From the IMG/VR virus record IMGVR_UViG_3300025446_000004, positions 1-64,000 of that record: 64,000 bases of DNA. One strand, written 5' to 3'. Shown here in pieces: positions 1 to 9,294 of this stretch; the stretch's first letter is position 1, and the number at the start of each line of letters is the position of its first letter. Origin of the DNA: a virus. The position numbers and the translations under genes were made by a program. The notes beneath the pieces were generated by a model. That model worked only from the letters and a program-made list of their open reading frames with translations. It had not been told where the DNA came from and searched no databases.

Positions 1-560
1 CGTACAGTGTTCTTAGTCTCAGTTGCCTTAGTAACGGTAAAAGTTCCGCTTCCTGTGATTGGAGAGCCGCCTACTGAAAACTCTCCCGGCATTGACAAAG
101 CCGCGCTTGTTACTCCACCGCCCGACAAAATCTGATACTGTACACCATCACTAACAAGGGCTATAATCTGTCCAGAATGTATTTCTCCCCCAGTTAAAGG
201 AGTGGCACCACTTTTGGTAACTGCAACTGCCGGTGTACTGTTAACCGATATGGTAGTTGCACCGGTATTCGCGGCAGCAGCTTTAACAACAATTATACTA
301 CCAGCAACAATCGTCGGGGCTGGAGATTGGGACACAACCATAGCGTTAGCCACGCCAGTATCAGCAGCGTATACATACTTTTCCTGCTGAATGGCTGAAA
401 TCGTAGCCGCATCCGTTGAAGGTGTTACGTTATCCCAACTAGCACCATTATCACGAAAAATCTGAAATGTGTCATTGGTATAATATATTCTTCCCGGAAT
501 ACTGGCCGATGGTATGGCCGATTCTGCGCCGTACTCAATTACACTAGCAAGTGTGCTCAT
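1..560 (-). CDS. Tail fibre-like protein, C-terminus cut by window edge
   Basis: The open frame starts with ATG at 560, inside the TAATG junction with the preceding gene, and runs off the left window edge, so only about 186 N-terminal residues are visible. The segment around residues 75-145 (small, Thr/Val/Ala/Gly-rich beta strands, ending near GQIIALVSDGVQYQILSGG) resembles modules seen in phage tail fibre and receptor-binding proteins. Its place at the distal end of the structural operon supports a fibre role. Neither the receptor nor the full length can be told from here. Confidence 0.7.
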   Translation of the reverse strand, partial: MSTLASVIEYGAESAIPSASIPGRIYYTNDTFQIFRDNGASWDNVTPSTDAATISAIQQEKYVYAADTGVANAMVVSQSPAPTIVAGSIIVVKAAAANTGATTISVNSTPAVAVTKSGATPLTGGEIHSGQIIALVSDGVQYQILSGGGVTSAALSMPGEFSVGGSPITGSGTFTVTKATETKNTV

Positions 561-859
561 TAGTCTGGAACCCCTATCACTACTATGATGTCGCCGCCCG
601 TGGTTAGTGTGGCTGCGAATATAAAGTTAGCATTTCCGTCCGTCAAAGGCTCTGCGTGCGTATGCGTTGCAATCTCTGACAGAACCCATGCGTTAGTAGC
701 AGCATTATACTCCAACACCGCTCCATCAAAAGGAGTGCTTTTTGTAATGGGTATACTTATGATGCCAACTACTTCAACGTTTTTATTACCAGCCTGTGAC
801 TGTACATCACCCGTAAGCGGATAAATACTTGCTGCTCCTGTTGCGATTTCCCTGTTCAT
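560..859 (-). CDS. Small structural protein, possibly fibre-associated
   Basis: The product is 99 residues, beta-rich and Thr/Ala/Val-heavy, with no recognised domain. Its stop overlaps the start of the fibre-like gene (TAATG), and its start lies a few bases after the end of the 236-residue gene, so the three are probably co-translated. A small structural or adaptor role in the tail tip is an inference from position only. Confidence 0.6.
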   Translation of the reverse strand: MNREIATGAASIYPLTGDVQSQAGNKNVEVVGIISIPITKSTPFDGAVLEYNAATNAWVLSEIATHTHAEPLTDGNANFIFAATLTTGGDIIVVIGVPD

Positions 860-862
860 TGT

Positions 863-1573
863 TTAACTCTCAATAGGAACAAACTGAAATGTCACCGTGA
901 GTGCCACAGATGATGTCGCGCTTACATTAGTAATCGTAACATAAATAGCAGATGTTTGTGGATTGTCTGCATTGGCCCCAATGCGATTCTGATATGACCA
1001 TTGGTAGGGTACGGTATCAATGGACACATCTGAAATCAAGTTCTGCATCGTACCGGCAGGAGGGGGAACATCTAACGCTCTGGAAAAATCCTGTGCTTGC
1101 GCGGCTGCTGTGCCGTAAAGTTCTACCCTACACGGTGCGCTAGCTGTTACCAACAAAAGCTGAAAACTATCAGACATAGTAACAGAACTTATGAAAGTAC
1201 CTCCCGGAGGTAGCGTAGGAGTCTTTACAACGACCTGAGAAGATTTCAATAAATTGTTAGTTGAACTGCCGCCACCACTTATGGGTGACAGGCCTTCAAT
1301 AATCGTCGTCCCCGCTACAGATGCACCCCCACCCACCGGTTGTGGAGGATTAAATAGCCTAGTTTGCGGAATCTTACCACCAACATACATTTCCCTAAGT
1401 GCATCTGGGGACGGCTGCCAAATGGCCGGAAGAAGGCACCTAGTATACGCTCCTCTAACGGGCTGCAAACTTTCGTTTACACCTGTGGTAGGTGGGAATC
1501 GCGCAGCCGAAGCAGGAGAGTAACCAGACAGGTCAAGGTTCCGAATTAGCGAATCTACAAGATTTTCGGGCAT
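863..1573 (-). CDS. Tail-associated structural protein, unknown
   Basis: The product is 236 residues, with a Pro-rich N-terminal half (PQTRLFNPPQPVGGG) and a beta-rich C-terminal half ending in a run of alternating Val/Thr strands. No family is recognised. The ATG at 1573 has AGAGGAA upstream and overlaps the end of the HNH gene by 19 bases. A virion role is inferred from its place between the large tail protein and the fibre genes. Confidence 0.6.
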   Translation of the reverse strand: MPENLVDSLIRNLDLSGYSPASAARFPPTTGVNESLQPVRGAYTRCLLPAIWQPSPDALREMYVGGKIPQTRLFNPPQPVGGGASVAGTTIIEGLSPISGGGSSTNNLLKSSQVVVKTPTLPPGGTFISSVTMSDSFQLLLVTASAPCRVELYGTAAAQAQDFSRALDVPPPAGTMQNLISDVSIDTVPYQWSYQNRIGANADNPQTSAIYVTITNVSATSSVALTVTFQFVPIES

Positions 1574-2025
1574 CTGTGTTCCTCTAGGTATGACATTGCG
1601 GCCAACAAAACACTCGGACTATCGTGAAATGACCCTAGGCCAGCGTTACAACTGGTACATAAAAGGGCACGAATTTTTCCGGTAAAATGATCATGATCCA
1701 CGTGTGGCTCTTTCAACTCTTCGCCACAAATGGCGCAATACCCCCCCTGTTCGGCTAGCATTGTTTGCATATCCTCAAGGGAAATACCGTAAGCCCCCAT
1801 TAGCCAGTTATTCTTGTGATAATCCGGGTTACGTTCACGCCACTTCGCCCTATGACCGCGCATGTAAAGACGCCTAGTCTCTGTATTACGTTGTCTTGCC
1901 TCGTTCGCTCTTTTGCAGGTACGGCAAAAGCTAGAGCCAGATTTTTTGTGAAAGTAAGTGTTTTCAGGTGTAAATTCGTGCCCGCATTTGTAGGACAATT
2001 TTAATTGCGGTGAATTATTGTCCAT
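1555..2025 (-). CDS. HNH endonuclease, endonuclease VII-like
   Basis: The product is 156 residues. An N-terminal zinc-finger-like segment (CRTCKRANEARQRN) is followed by a C-terminal treble-clef nuclease: CAICGEEL, then VDHDHFTGKIRALLC, then a CNAGLG segment typical of the recombination endonuclease VII family, which cuts branched or specific DNA. It sits between structural genes with its own AAGGAA ribosome site, like a free-standing homing endonuclease. It is one of several such genes in this window and is related to the intron-encoded copy at 15,006-15,413. Confidence 0.85.
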   Translation of the reverse strand: MDNNSPQLKLSYKCGHEFTPENTYFHKKSGSSFCRTCKRANEARQRNTETRRLYMRGHRAKWRERNPDYHKNNWLMGAYGISLEDMQTMLAEQGGYCAICGEELKEPHVDHDHFTGKIRALLCTSCNAGLGSFHDSPSVLLAAMSYLEEHRCPKIL

Positions 2026-2049
2026 AAGTTCCTTATTTTCAACAACTTA

Positions 2050-5000
2050 TCAATGCTCTTGAAGATAACTACCAAAGATTGTCAAAGAAATCAACTCATT
2101 GGGTGCGTTTTCTTGCGCCCACTCTACCTTCATTTGACAATGCCGACAGGCTGCTTCGTCGTCTTGCCCGGTTAGGTCCGACATATAAAACCGTTGCGAG
2201 AAAAACGATTTACTCGTCTTTAATCCCGGAGGATCAGATTCCCAACTCTTGAGAATGTTGAACGCCCCGGTGTAATAGGGCACTGCCTCGTCCATGATGA
2301 TTCCAAGTACGAGAGGGGTGCCAACTTTTACCGAGTCTGTGGCAATGAACGAAACAACCGCAATCTGTCCGGGTTGTGCCAACACCGCAGACCCTATAAT
2401 TGCAAAGGCCGGGTACGTGCTGACGTTATCAAGGCTACTATCTAAATCTCTGGCAAGAAGCGGTCCAGTTCCGTAAGGTCCGACTATTAAGGTATGTACC
2501 CCCGGAGATGTCTCCACTGCCTTTACCGCCTTACACCCACCTACAATAGATGCAAACGGGGACCAAGTAAACCCTTGCTCTGGGGCAGGAGTTGTAATAA
2601 GTTTGTACCAACCAAACTTACCGTCAGAAACAAACCATCCCTGATCTTCTCCGTTGGTGTACCATGTAACATAAACATTAGCTGGATTCCAACTCCGTCC
2701 GGGTACTCCATTGTTGAGCCTAAATTGGTCTCCAATGTTGAATCCGGGATACTCGATCATGCCGTTGGGATTTAATATGCAGAACTGGTTATCACTTGTA
2801 AAGAACCCTATCGATGCACCATTAACCTCAAGAGCGTTGTAACTCAGTAACCCAACACCCTGCGCAAGAAGTTGAGGGTTACGAATAGGATCGTTAGTTG
2901 TACCAGACCCCTGAATAACCCAAATGTCAGACACAGTGAATATAATTGCACCAATAGCAGTCGGAACAATCCTCTTAACGAGAGAAGGAAATGGCACATA
3001 ATTGATAAGTGGCTGTGTTCCGTTCAATCCGTTTCCAGCCGGTGTAGCTGGCCCGGATGTGTAATATACCACGTTACCGACCGAGTACCACAACCTGCTT
3101 ATGTGATACGAAATATTTTGTGCCCCTATATCCGGTGGCGTATTTTCCCCTGAGAATGGGGCCTGAATCAAGTTATTCAAACCCGTGTCGGGAGTCTTGT
3201 CAACATATCCATCCGTTAGATACACAGACAACGGAAGAGTGCCCACCGCAACCGGAACTTGTCCCGGAATAAGCAACGGTATATTCTGCCCGTCTACTGT
3301 TCTAAAAATGGCTACATAATCAGCCTGTGGGTCAATCTGTGAAAGCGCAGGTAACCCGGCAGCGGGGGGAATAGTTACCCCATCGGCACCAATAAAGTTC
3401 CCAGTAGCAGCCGATAAATCAGTAGAATTTGAAACAGTGTTATCAAGCGTGTTTACAAGGGATATAACATACTTCCACCCGCCCAAGAAAGTACTTACAG
3501 TACCTATCGGCGCTGACCCCGCTGTTCCTTGGTTAATCCACGTCAAATTTGGATTGTCCAAGGTAAGGACATTTATTCCAGTAGAAAAAACAGGAGCCTT
3601 AGAGCCGCTAACGCCGGTACGATATGGTGCCTCAATGTTTCCATTCGGGTCTATAATGGTAGTAGATGGCAACGTAAATCTTGTACTAGCTGCCCAAGAA
3701 AAGTCTGTAACTGGTCCTAAATTCTCCCATGTCAACTGGCCACCGTTCTCTGTCACGGTTGGATAATTAGGAGCGAACTGCGTAGTCCAAGAAGGCCAAA
3801 CTGGTTGCACAGAGCCACTAGTTCCTGTAAGGCTTCCAGACGTAATGTTAGCCAAAGGATAGCCATTTACCAATATGTTGAACTGTTGACCAGAATGGTA
3901 CCAATAGGCATAATCAAATTCAAACGGATAAGTACCAGCAGTTTGGAACGTCACCGTAAATGTGTCAGTCCATACCGGCGATCCAGACCATGTATTAGTT
4001 CCGGCATTATAGGTGCCACCGCCCATTAGCCCTCTATTGGTTCCTCCAAAAACAGGGTAGCCCTCTGCTGCTGTTTCTGTCTGCGGAGGGGATACCGCTG
4101 TACTGTTCGTACCACTTACAAGCACCGGGGTTGACCCGCCGTTGCTGCCCATTCCCCAAATCATGCCATCATGATGATTTACAGTAAAAGTATACGTACC
4201 GGCAACAGGAACATACATGGCACCCAAAATAATAAGTGCATAAGTGTTGGTAAATGCCGGAAACGGGGCAGTCTGCCCGATGATCGTACCGGCGCCATTA
4301 ACAGTGTTCCACTTCAACGTAGCACCCACACCCAATGGTGACCCTGCAAATGAAAGGCTGTTCAAAGTTGTGTCACTCGCAAGGGCGCTTCCAATGCTTG
4401 TAGGAAATGTCTGTGTGAATACACCCACATTGCCTGACCCGTTTCCGGGAAATACATATGCGCTAACATTCCCAGTAACTGACGGTTGAACTGCTGGAAC
4501 CACTGTAAATAAACAATTGGTACCAAAAGCATTCCCTATGACAAACGAACCTTGACCCACAGCAGAAGCAGCATTGGTTTCGGCAATGGCACTAGAATTT
4601 GAAAGAGTTAACGTACTAGCAGACGATGCACTGCAAGTAAATACTCCGTTATTTCCTGTATTAGAGAAATCTGTGACTATAAAAGTCTTTCCAGCGTAAG
4701 CACTAGCTGCCCCGTTAGTAATTGCCCCCGTATATACAGCGGTGCTCCCTATAGATGCTGCTACTGATGTCAACGAAAACTGTAGCGTAGGGGTGTACGC
4801 AGTGTTAGGCTGCCAAACAAGAGAGGAAGCAGTCTGAATCATCTTCCACGTAACTGTTCCGTCTATTGTTGTAAGACCCACAGATGTAGCCCACGTGGGG
4901 GCAGTGCTATCACTTACGCCTATCCCTATGACTTGTTGCAAATTCCCATTGGTATCCACAACAACGCCCGGCAAGGAATAATAGGTGTTCGGTTGCCAAG

Positions 5001-6021
5001 CAATGTTCGACGCACCAACTATAGGCTGTAATACTCCCGTTGGCGGCTGTATGCCCCAATTTTCAACCGGTGATCCACGGTTAACCCATTGGATCATGCC
5101 GTCGATGGTAATTCCACCCTGAAAATTGTTGGACGCAGACGGCACTACCGTGCTCCAAACCGGAACAGTACCGCCAGAAATAGGATTAGCGCCGCCAGTA
5201 GTCTCCGTAGCAACGATCCCCGATTCTGAACCAGAGTAATCGTCGTTAACGAAGTTGGCGGTAAAAGTGCTTGACGTAACGCCCGTTATGGTGACTACTT
5301 GATTGTCTAAGAAAGTAGCCGCCATTCCGTTAGGAAACGTCATCTCCATGCCAGTCTCAAGAACACTCGTAAGAGGCGACTCGGAGGATGTAATTGTCAG
5401 CACATTCGACACCACAGAAACACCAGTTACAGGCACAACCGTGGCCATAAGCTGCTGGATATTTCCGTTTGGGTCAATCAAAAACGTAGTGAAGTACGGA
5501 GTCAAAGCCGTGTTCCACTGTGTATTAGCTGCCCACTTTGTCAAGGAGTCGAGATACTTTTTATTGTCAACACCATTGGCAAAAAACAGCGTATTGCCAA
5601 CCGATTGCATGAAACTCTGACCGGCACCCGTACTCTTCGTCCACAGTGTACTTTTTGTACCTTGATACAAGGTGTACAACGCATCAGCTTGGTCAACCAT
5701 CAACAAAATCTGTTCCTGAGTTGCGCTGAATGTGCGGAAACTGTAGTACGATAGCGGGGAATCATAGGAATTTGCATCGAACACGGGGTTACCGGGACGC
5801 CGCGCAAGCGTAAGCCTGTTCGTAATCTCGGTGTTGCCACCGGCAATAAGGGCATCGCCAGCTTTTCCATAAAACTTTTCCACAATACGGCTAGTCGTGG
5901 CGTCCCTTAGTGGGCTGCGATTAGTCCAAATGCCGGATGACCAACGACCAGTATAAATGGGCGCAAATCTAGTGGGAGAATTTCTATCCTGTGCCCCATT
6001 GAGTCCTAGTTCATTAGCCAT
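2050..6021 (-). CDS. Large multidomain tail protein
   Basis: The product is 1323 residues. The N-terminal part resembles phage tail assembly proteins (LGLNGAQDRNSPTRFAPIYT). The middle holds several copies of a roughly 50-60 residue module with the pattern W-x-P-N-T-x-Y ... D-x-NGN-x-Q-x-V ... VTW, one copy of a module shared with the decoration protein at 13 kb (AETNAASAVGQGSF region), and a PA14/GLEYA-like stretch (AGTYTFTVNHHDGMIWG), which in other proteins binds sugars. The C-terminal third looks propeller-like. The start at 6021 overlaps the upstream HNH stop (TAATG). The likely role is tail hub or receptor-recognition protein; the exact component is not identified. Confidence 0.75.
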   Translation of the reverse strand: MANELGLNGAQDRNSPTRFAPIYTGRWSSGIWTNRSPLRDATTSRIVEKFYGKAGDALIAGGNTEITNRLTLARRPGNPVFDANSYDSPLSYYSFRTFSATQEQILLMVDQADALYTLYQGTKSTLWTKSTGAGQSFMQSVGNTLFFANGVDNKKYLDSLTKWAANTQWNTALTPYFTTFLIDPNGNIQQLMATVVPVTGVSVVSNVLTITSSESPLTSVLETGMEMTFPNGMAATFLDNQVVTITGVTSSTFTANFVNDDYSGSESGIVATETTGGANPISGGTVPVWSTVVPSASNNFQGGITIDGMIQWVNRGSPVENWGIQPPTGVLQPIVGASNIAWQPNTYYSLPGVVVDTNGNLQQVIGIGVSDSTAPTWATSVGLTTIDGTVTWKMIQTASSLVWQPNTAYTPTLQFSLTSVAASIGSTAVYTGAITNGAASAYAGKTFIVTDFSNTGNNGVFTCSASSASTLTLSNSSAIAETNAASAVGQGSFVIGNAFGTNCLFTVVPAVQPSVTGNVSAYVFPGNGSGNVGVFTQTFPTSIGSALASDTTLNSLSFAGSPLGVGATLKWNTVNGAGTIIGQTAPFPAFTNTYALIILGAMYVPVAGTYTFTVNHHDGMIWGMGSNGGSTPVLVSGTNSTAVSPPQTETAAEGYPVFGGTNRGLMGGGTYNAGTNTWSGSPVWTDTFTVTFQTAGTYPFEFDYAYWYHSGQQFNILVNGYPLANITSGSLTGTSGSVQPVWPSWTTQFAPNYPTVTENGGQLTWENLGPVTDFSWAASTRFTLPSTTIIDPNGNIEAPYRTGVSGSKAPVFSTGINVLTLDNPNLTWINQGTAGSAPIGTVSTFLGGWKYVISLVNTLDNTVSNSTDLSAATGNFIGADGVTIPPAAGLPALSQIDPQADYVAIFRTVDGQNIPLLIPGQVPVAVGTLPLSVYLTDGYVDKTPDTGLNNLIQAPFSGENTPPDIGAQNISYHISRLWYSVGNVVYYTSGPATPAGNGLNGTQPLINYVPFPSLVKRIVPTAIGAIIFTVSDIWVIQGSGTTNDPIRNPQLLAQGVGLLSYNALEVNGASIGFFTSDNQFCILNPNGMIEYPGFNIGDQFRLNNGVPGRSWNPANVYVTWYTNGEDQGWFVSDGKFGWYKLITTPAPEQGFTWSPFASIVGGCKAVKAVETSPGVHTLIVGPYGTGPLLARDLDSSLDNVSTYPAFAIIGSAVLAQPGQIAVVSFIATDSVKVGTPLVLGIIMDEAVPYYTGAFNILKSWESDPPGLKTSKSFFSQRFYMSDLTGQDDEAACRHCQMKVEWAQENAPNELISLTIFGSYLQEH

Positions 6022-6506
6022 TACAGTGCGCCCTCAAGTATCAAAGTTTTAGCCCATTCTCCAAGAATAACTAACTCCTCCAATGAGGCGCTGTTTTTCA
6101 GCTTGTTAGCCTTGGTAGATATAACCTGTATGTTGTCCTTTGTGTACCCCCTAGTTGAGTCAATTCTGTCAATGCTAGGTGAATTATCACTGGATTGTCC
6201 ACCAACACGGTACAACCGTATTCCAAGAATAGGGCAGAATTCCGGGATAACAATATCTTTTTCGGTTATAGAAAACTCAATTCCACGCGCCTTGGCCCTT
6301 TGTTTTACAGCCCCAATCCATAATTTATCTGGATGTGACTTGCGATAAGTAGCCTGTCGAATATTGTGTTTTTTAGGGTCGCGCATTTGCCATTCCTTAA
6401 CCCTTCTTTTGCTTTCTTCCTTGTTGTCCTTATACCACTTACGTTTGGATAGTCTGTCAACTTCTTTGTGCCGCTCTTTCTTTCTTTCCTTTGATAAAAT
6501 TGACAT
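6021..6506 (-). CDS. HNH-type homing endonuclease
   Basis: The product is 161 residues. A Lys/Arg-rich N-terminus is followed by FCPILGIRL, then SPSIDRIDSTRGYTKDNIQV and an NKLKNSAS segment. This layout is common in phage free-standing HNH endonucleases, and the frameshifted gene at 62.6-63.2 kb belongs to the same family. The start has a strong GGAGGAAAA site, and the stop overlaps the start of the large tail protein, so it is inserted neatly between two structural genes. It probably spreads itself into neighbouring alleles by double-strand cutting. Confidence 0.85.
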   Translation of the reverse strand: MSILSKERKKERHKEVDRLSKRKWYKDNKEESKRRVKEWQMRDPKKHNIRQATYRKSHPDKLWIGAVKQRAKARGIEFSITEKDIVIPEFCPILGIRLYRVGGQSSDNSPSIDRIDSTRGYTKDNIQVISTKANKLKNSASLEELVILGEWAKTLILEGAL

Positions 6507-6530
6507 TTTTCCTCCAACAAGCGATGATAC

Positions 6531-7061
6531 CTATGAACCCAATGGCTTTGTGTTGCCAATGTTGATGCCCACGGATGTTTGTCCCGGAACCGTCAACAAA
6601 ATTCTGAGTCCAATAGACTCCACCACGAAAGAGCCAACATAATTGGACAATTGCAGTGTAGCTTGAAAACTGAATGCAACGGAAAATGCTTCTAAATCGG
6701 CCTGTGTATTTCCAATGCTCGGCCCTATCCACGTACCAGACGAGGGTAAGGTTGGGAAACTTCCGGGAGCAAAGAAAGCAAGCGCATCTTTGTCATCATT
6801 GCTCAACGCTCCACTATAAACTATAACAGGAACTATGGAGTCAACTGTGACACCGGCAAATAGGGTTGGCCACTGAAAACCACTCCAACCAAGAACGGTG
6901 TGAACGCCTTCAAAAAGATTAAACGGGGGAAACACACCAGATACATCCATTGATCCGCTGGTGTTTGTCGCGCTTGCAGATGCCCCGTTTGTTGGCCCAA
7001 CAGAGATAACCGCAGCATTGTTCACTGTTGCCGTAGATGTTATGGAAAGATTGCTTGACAT
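6531..7061 (-). CDS. Structural protein, unknown
   Basis: The product is 176 residues, beta-rich, with Ser/Thr/Ala/Val-heavy ends and no recognised domain. The start overlaps the stop of the 233-residue gene upstream (TAATG), which indicates translational coupling within the tail operon. It is placed just before the HNH and the large tail protein. A minor virion component is the best guess, inferred from position. Confidence 0.6.
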   Translation of the reverse strand: MSSNLSITSTATVNNAAVISVGPTNGASASATNTSGSMDVSGVFPPFNLFEGVHTVLGWSGFQWPTLFAGVTVDSIVPVIVYSGALSNDDKDALAFFAPGSFPTLPSSGTWIGPSIGNTQADLEAFSVAFSFQATLQLSNYVGSFVVESIGLRILLTVPGQTSVGINIGNTKPLGS

Positions 7062-7762
7062 TACACGACCACTCCGCTAAGTGTGACGCCAACATTAGCC
7101 AACGTCGCGTCTGGCACCGCTTGTCCAATTATCGTCAACACATCTCCGACATTGAACGCCGCGCCAACTGCCGACGCGAACACCGATGTGCCGTCAGTCG
7201 CAAAAGTCAACGTCGCCACTTGTGTTCCATTTTTCTTGATGGAAAAAACCGTGCTTGATGTGGGGTGTACGCCGCACGCTGCAACACTAGGAGCAAATGC
7301 CGGTGCAAAGCGTACTGCCCTTTCAATTGGAAGGAGCAGCACGGTTTGATTAGCTACATACTGACCCGGAAAAAACAGCCCAATGTCATAGGTCGTTACG
7401 TTTCCCTCAAGGAGATTGACCGATGATGGCACCCACACAGTAATATTATATGGGCTAGGAGAGCTAAGAACCTGCTGCGAATTCGGACCCCAAACTAGTT
7501 GACCTTTAGAAGTATATGCCGACACTGTGTAAAATGTGTTCACTGGTACAATAACATCATTGGGCCAAAGATACTGTGCAGGAGACGTAGAAACGTTACC
7601 ACTTGCGTCAAGATTTACCATAATCTCGCGTCCAGCCGCAACCTGTGATGTACCATTTACAAGCCCATCTTGGCTCAAGACAAACAGCAAGTACCCATTA
7701 ACCAAAAGATTACCGGCAGCATCTTGAAAGGCTCCACCCGTGATTTGCACTTTTGTTGACAT
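7061..7762 (-). CDS. Structural protein, probable tail component
   Basis: The product is 233 residues. It contains a prealbumin-like or fibronectin-like beta pattern (NLLVNGYLLFVLSQDGLVNG, later YTVSAYTSKGQLVWGPNSQQ). The neighbouring 94-residue gene has the same pattern (YSLTAYTSTGEMVSGPEF), so the two are probably paralogues. The start has an AAGGTGTGAAG ribosome site. The function is unknown beyond a likely tail or fibre-base role. Confidence 0.6.
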   Translation of the reverse strand: MSTKVQITGGAFQDAAGNLLVNGYLLFVLSQDGLVNGTSQVAAGREIMVNLDASGNVSTSPAQYLWPNDVIVPVNTFYTVSAYTSKGQLVWGPNSQQVLSSPSPYNITVWVPSSVNLLEGNVTTYDIGLFFPGQYVANQTVLLLPIERAVRFAPAFAPSVAACGVHPTSSTVFSIKKNGTQVATLTFATDGTSVFASAVGAAFNVGDVLTIIGQAVPDATLANVGVTLSGVVV

Positions 7763-7772
7763 TCTTCACACC

Positions 7773-8057
7773 TTAAACAACGATGAACTCAGGACCAGAT
7801 ACCATCTCACCGGTAGACGTATACGCTGTAAGCGAGTACAGCACATCATCAGGTAACAACGAGACACATGGATAAACCTGCGGGACAACTATCATTGTTC
7901 CTGTACCGTCAAGAGCAACCTTAAGAGGTAGGTTACCACAAATCTGACCATCAGGAGACAAGGCATCATCGGTAAGACTTATATAAACATATCCGTAAGC
8001 AAGGGGCGCTCCCGATGGGGCATAAAACACCGTAATTGGAAAGTCCACTCGCAGCAT
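7773..8057 (-). CDS. Small structural protein, paralogue of 7061-7762 product
   Basis: A longer frame exists upstream, but ATG at 8057 overlaps the stop of the preceding gene as TAATG, the junction style used throughout this operon, so 8057 is preferred. The 94-residue product carries GAPLAYGYVYISLTDD and YSLTAYTSTGEMVSGPEF, matching the layout of the following 233-residue protein. This suggests a duplicated beta-sandwich domain. A virion role is inferred. Confidence 0.65.
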   Translation of the reverse strand: MLRVDFPITVFYAPSGAPLAYGYVYISLTDDALSPDGQICGNLPLKVALDGTGTMIVVPQVYPCVSLLPDDVLYSLTAYTSTGEMVSGPEFIVV

Positions 8058-8992
8058 TACATACCCCGTGCCTGACCACCCTGTTGCATTCTGGCGGCAT
8101 TCTCTACCGGCTGCCCGGTAATAGCTTGCCAACCTTGCAGGAAGATATTCTTCTTCGTTTCGTCAAGTCCCTCAGCCGTAGCGAGCAACTGTGCAACGAA
8201 CTTCTGATTGGCCTGTGTAAAACGCGGATCATCGGCAAACGCCCACATAAGAGAAAGAAAGCCCCACGTGTATATTCTCTGATATTCATCTGGAATAGGC
8301 GTCCACGTTTGGTTGACGGACGTAAAGATTAGCGGCTTTTGCTGCAATGTAATAGTAACAGGGTACGCCTTATCGGGTACCGGCATCACACGGAATGTTA
8401 TGTTTCCGTTACCATCATCAGCTTGCGCTGAAACAAATCTAGGACGGCCCTGTGCAGAATCCCGCGCCAAATCCATCATGTTGGTAATCTGTACCCACTT
8501 GTTAGGCGTAGATGTAATATCCAACACTGAGGCGTGCTCAACAAATCCCATAGTGTATGTGGAAGAAACACTTATAGGCTGAGCAACAGAAGTAGCTCCC
8601 AATATGGGTCCAAGATTTGTCCACGTAACGCCGTTGTCCGTAGTAGTTCCACCAGTAGTAACGTTCCAACTTGGCAAACCACTTCCACTCGTACCAGCCG
8701 TAGTAACCTGCTGACAGTTACCATTACTGTCTACACAAAGAATTCCCTTGGCATATGCAGTAGATGCTTGCCAATTAACTATCTTGTAATCCTGCTGACC
8801 GGGAGTGCATATAAAACCTGTTACAACCCGATTCCAATACCATTCAAACGGAGGCCCAAGAACAGTCTGCATGATTAGGTTGGCACCCGTAAGCGCCGGT
8901 TCAAGAAAGTTCCCGATTGCCGATCTACGACCAAAATTAAGCCTTTTAGCCCATTCCATCGTGTTTAGCAATGTGAAACTTGAATTAGCCAT
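8057..8992 (-). CDS. Tail or neck protein with one NGN/VTW module
   Basis: The product is 311 residues. The N-terminal region (MEWAKRLNFGRRSAIGNFLE) and the aromatic segment PPFEWYWNRVV resemble the layout of the 370-residue protein at 10,020-11,132. A single module with D-SNGN-CQQVTTAGTSGSG ... GVTWTNLG matches the repeats of the 1323-residue tail protein. The C-terminal half is helical. It is probably a connector or tail-tube subunit; family membership beyond the shared module is not recognised. Confidence 0.65.
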   Translation of the reverse strand: MANSSFTLLNTMEWAKRLNFGRRSAIGNFLEPALTGANLIMQTVLGPPFEWYWNRVVTGFICTPGQQDYKIVNWQASTAYAKGILCVDSNGNCQQVTTAGTSGSGLPSWNVTTGGTTTDNGVTWTNLGPILGATSVAQPISVSSTYTMGFVEHASVLDITSTPNKWVQITNMMDLARDSAQGRPRFVSAQADDGNGNITFRVMPVPDKAYPVTITLQQKPLIFTSVNQTWTPIPDEYQRIYTWGFLSLMWAFADDPRFTQANQKFVAQLLATAEGLDETKKNIFLQGWQAITGQPVENAARMQQGGQARGM

Positions 8993-9285
8993 TACACACC
9001 TTCCTGAATAATTTCCCTAGCAGCCATGGGCCACTTTTCCTTACACACGCGCTGCACCGCATTCAACCATGCCTCTCGCTCCCCTATAAGGGATAAAGTT
9101 GCATAAAGTGTACGCTGATCACCAGAAACTATCTGCCATTCTTTGCGCTTGCCTTGCAGTACAATATTGTGCTCAATCTCTAAAATCTTTGCGTCCGGAT
9201 GTACAGCCCTGACGACTTGAATCAACACATCAGTTGGAAAGGATTTCAAAAAACTGTACACTTCTTCCCCTACGCTCTTTTTCAT
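8992..9285 (-). CDS. Small protein, unknown
   Basis: The product is 97 residues, mixed alpha/beta and moderately basic, with no recognised domain. It has an AAGGACAGGT ribosome site and touches the start of the 311-residue gene. It lies between the protease gene and the tail gene, in the same orientation and probably on the same transcript. Confidence 0.6.
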   Translation of the reverse strand: MKKSVGEEVYSFLKSFPTDVLIQVVRAVHPDAKILEIEHNIVLQGKRKEWQIVSGDQRTLYATLSLIGEREAWLNAVQRVCKEKWPMAAREIIQEGV

Positions 9286-9294
9286 TACCTGTCC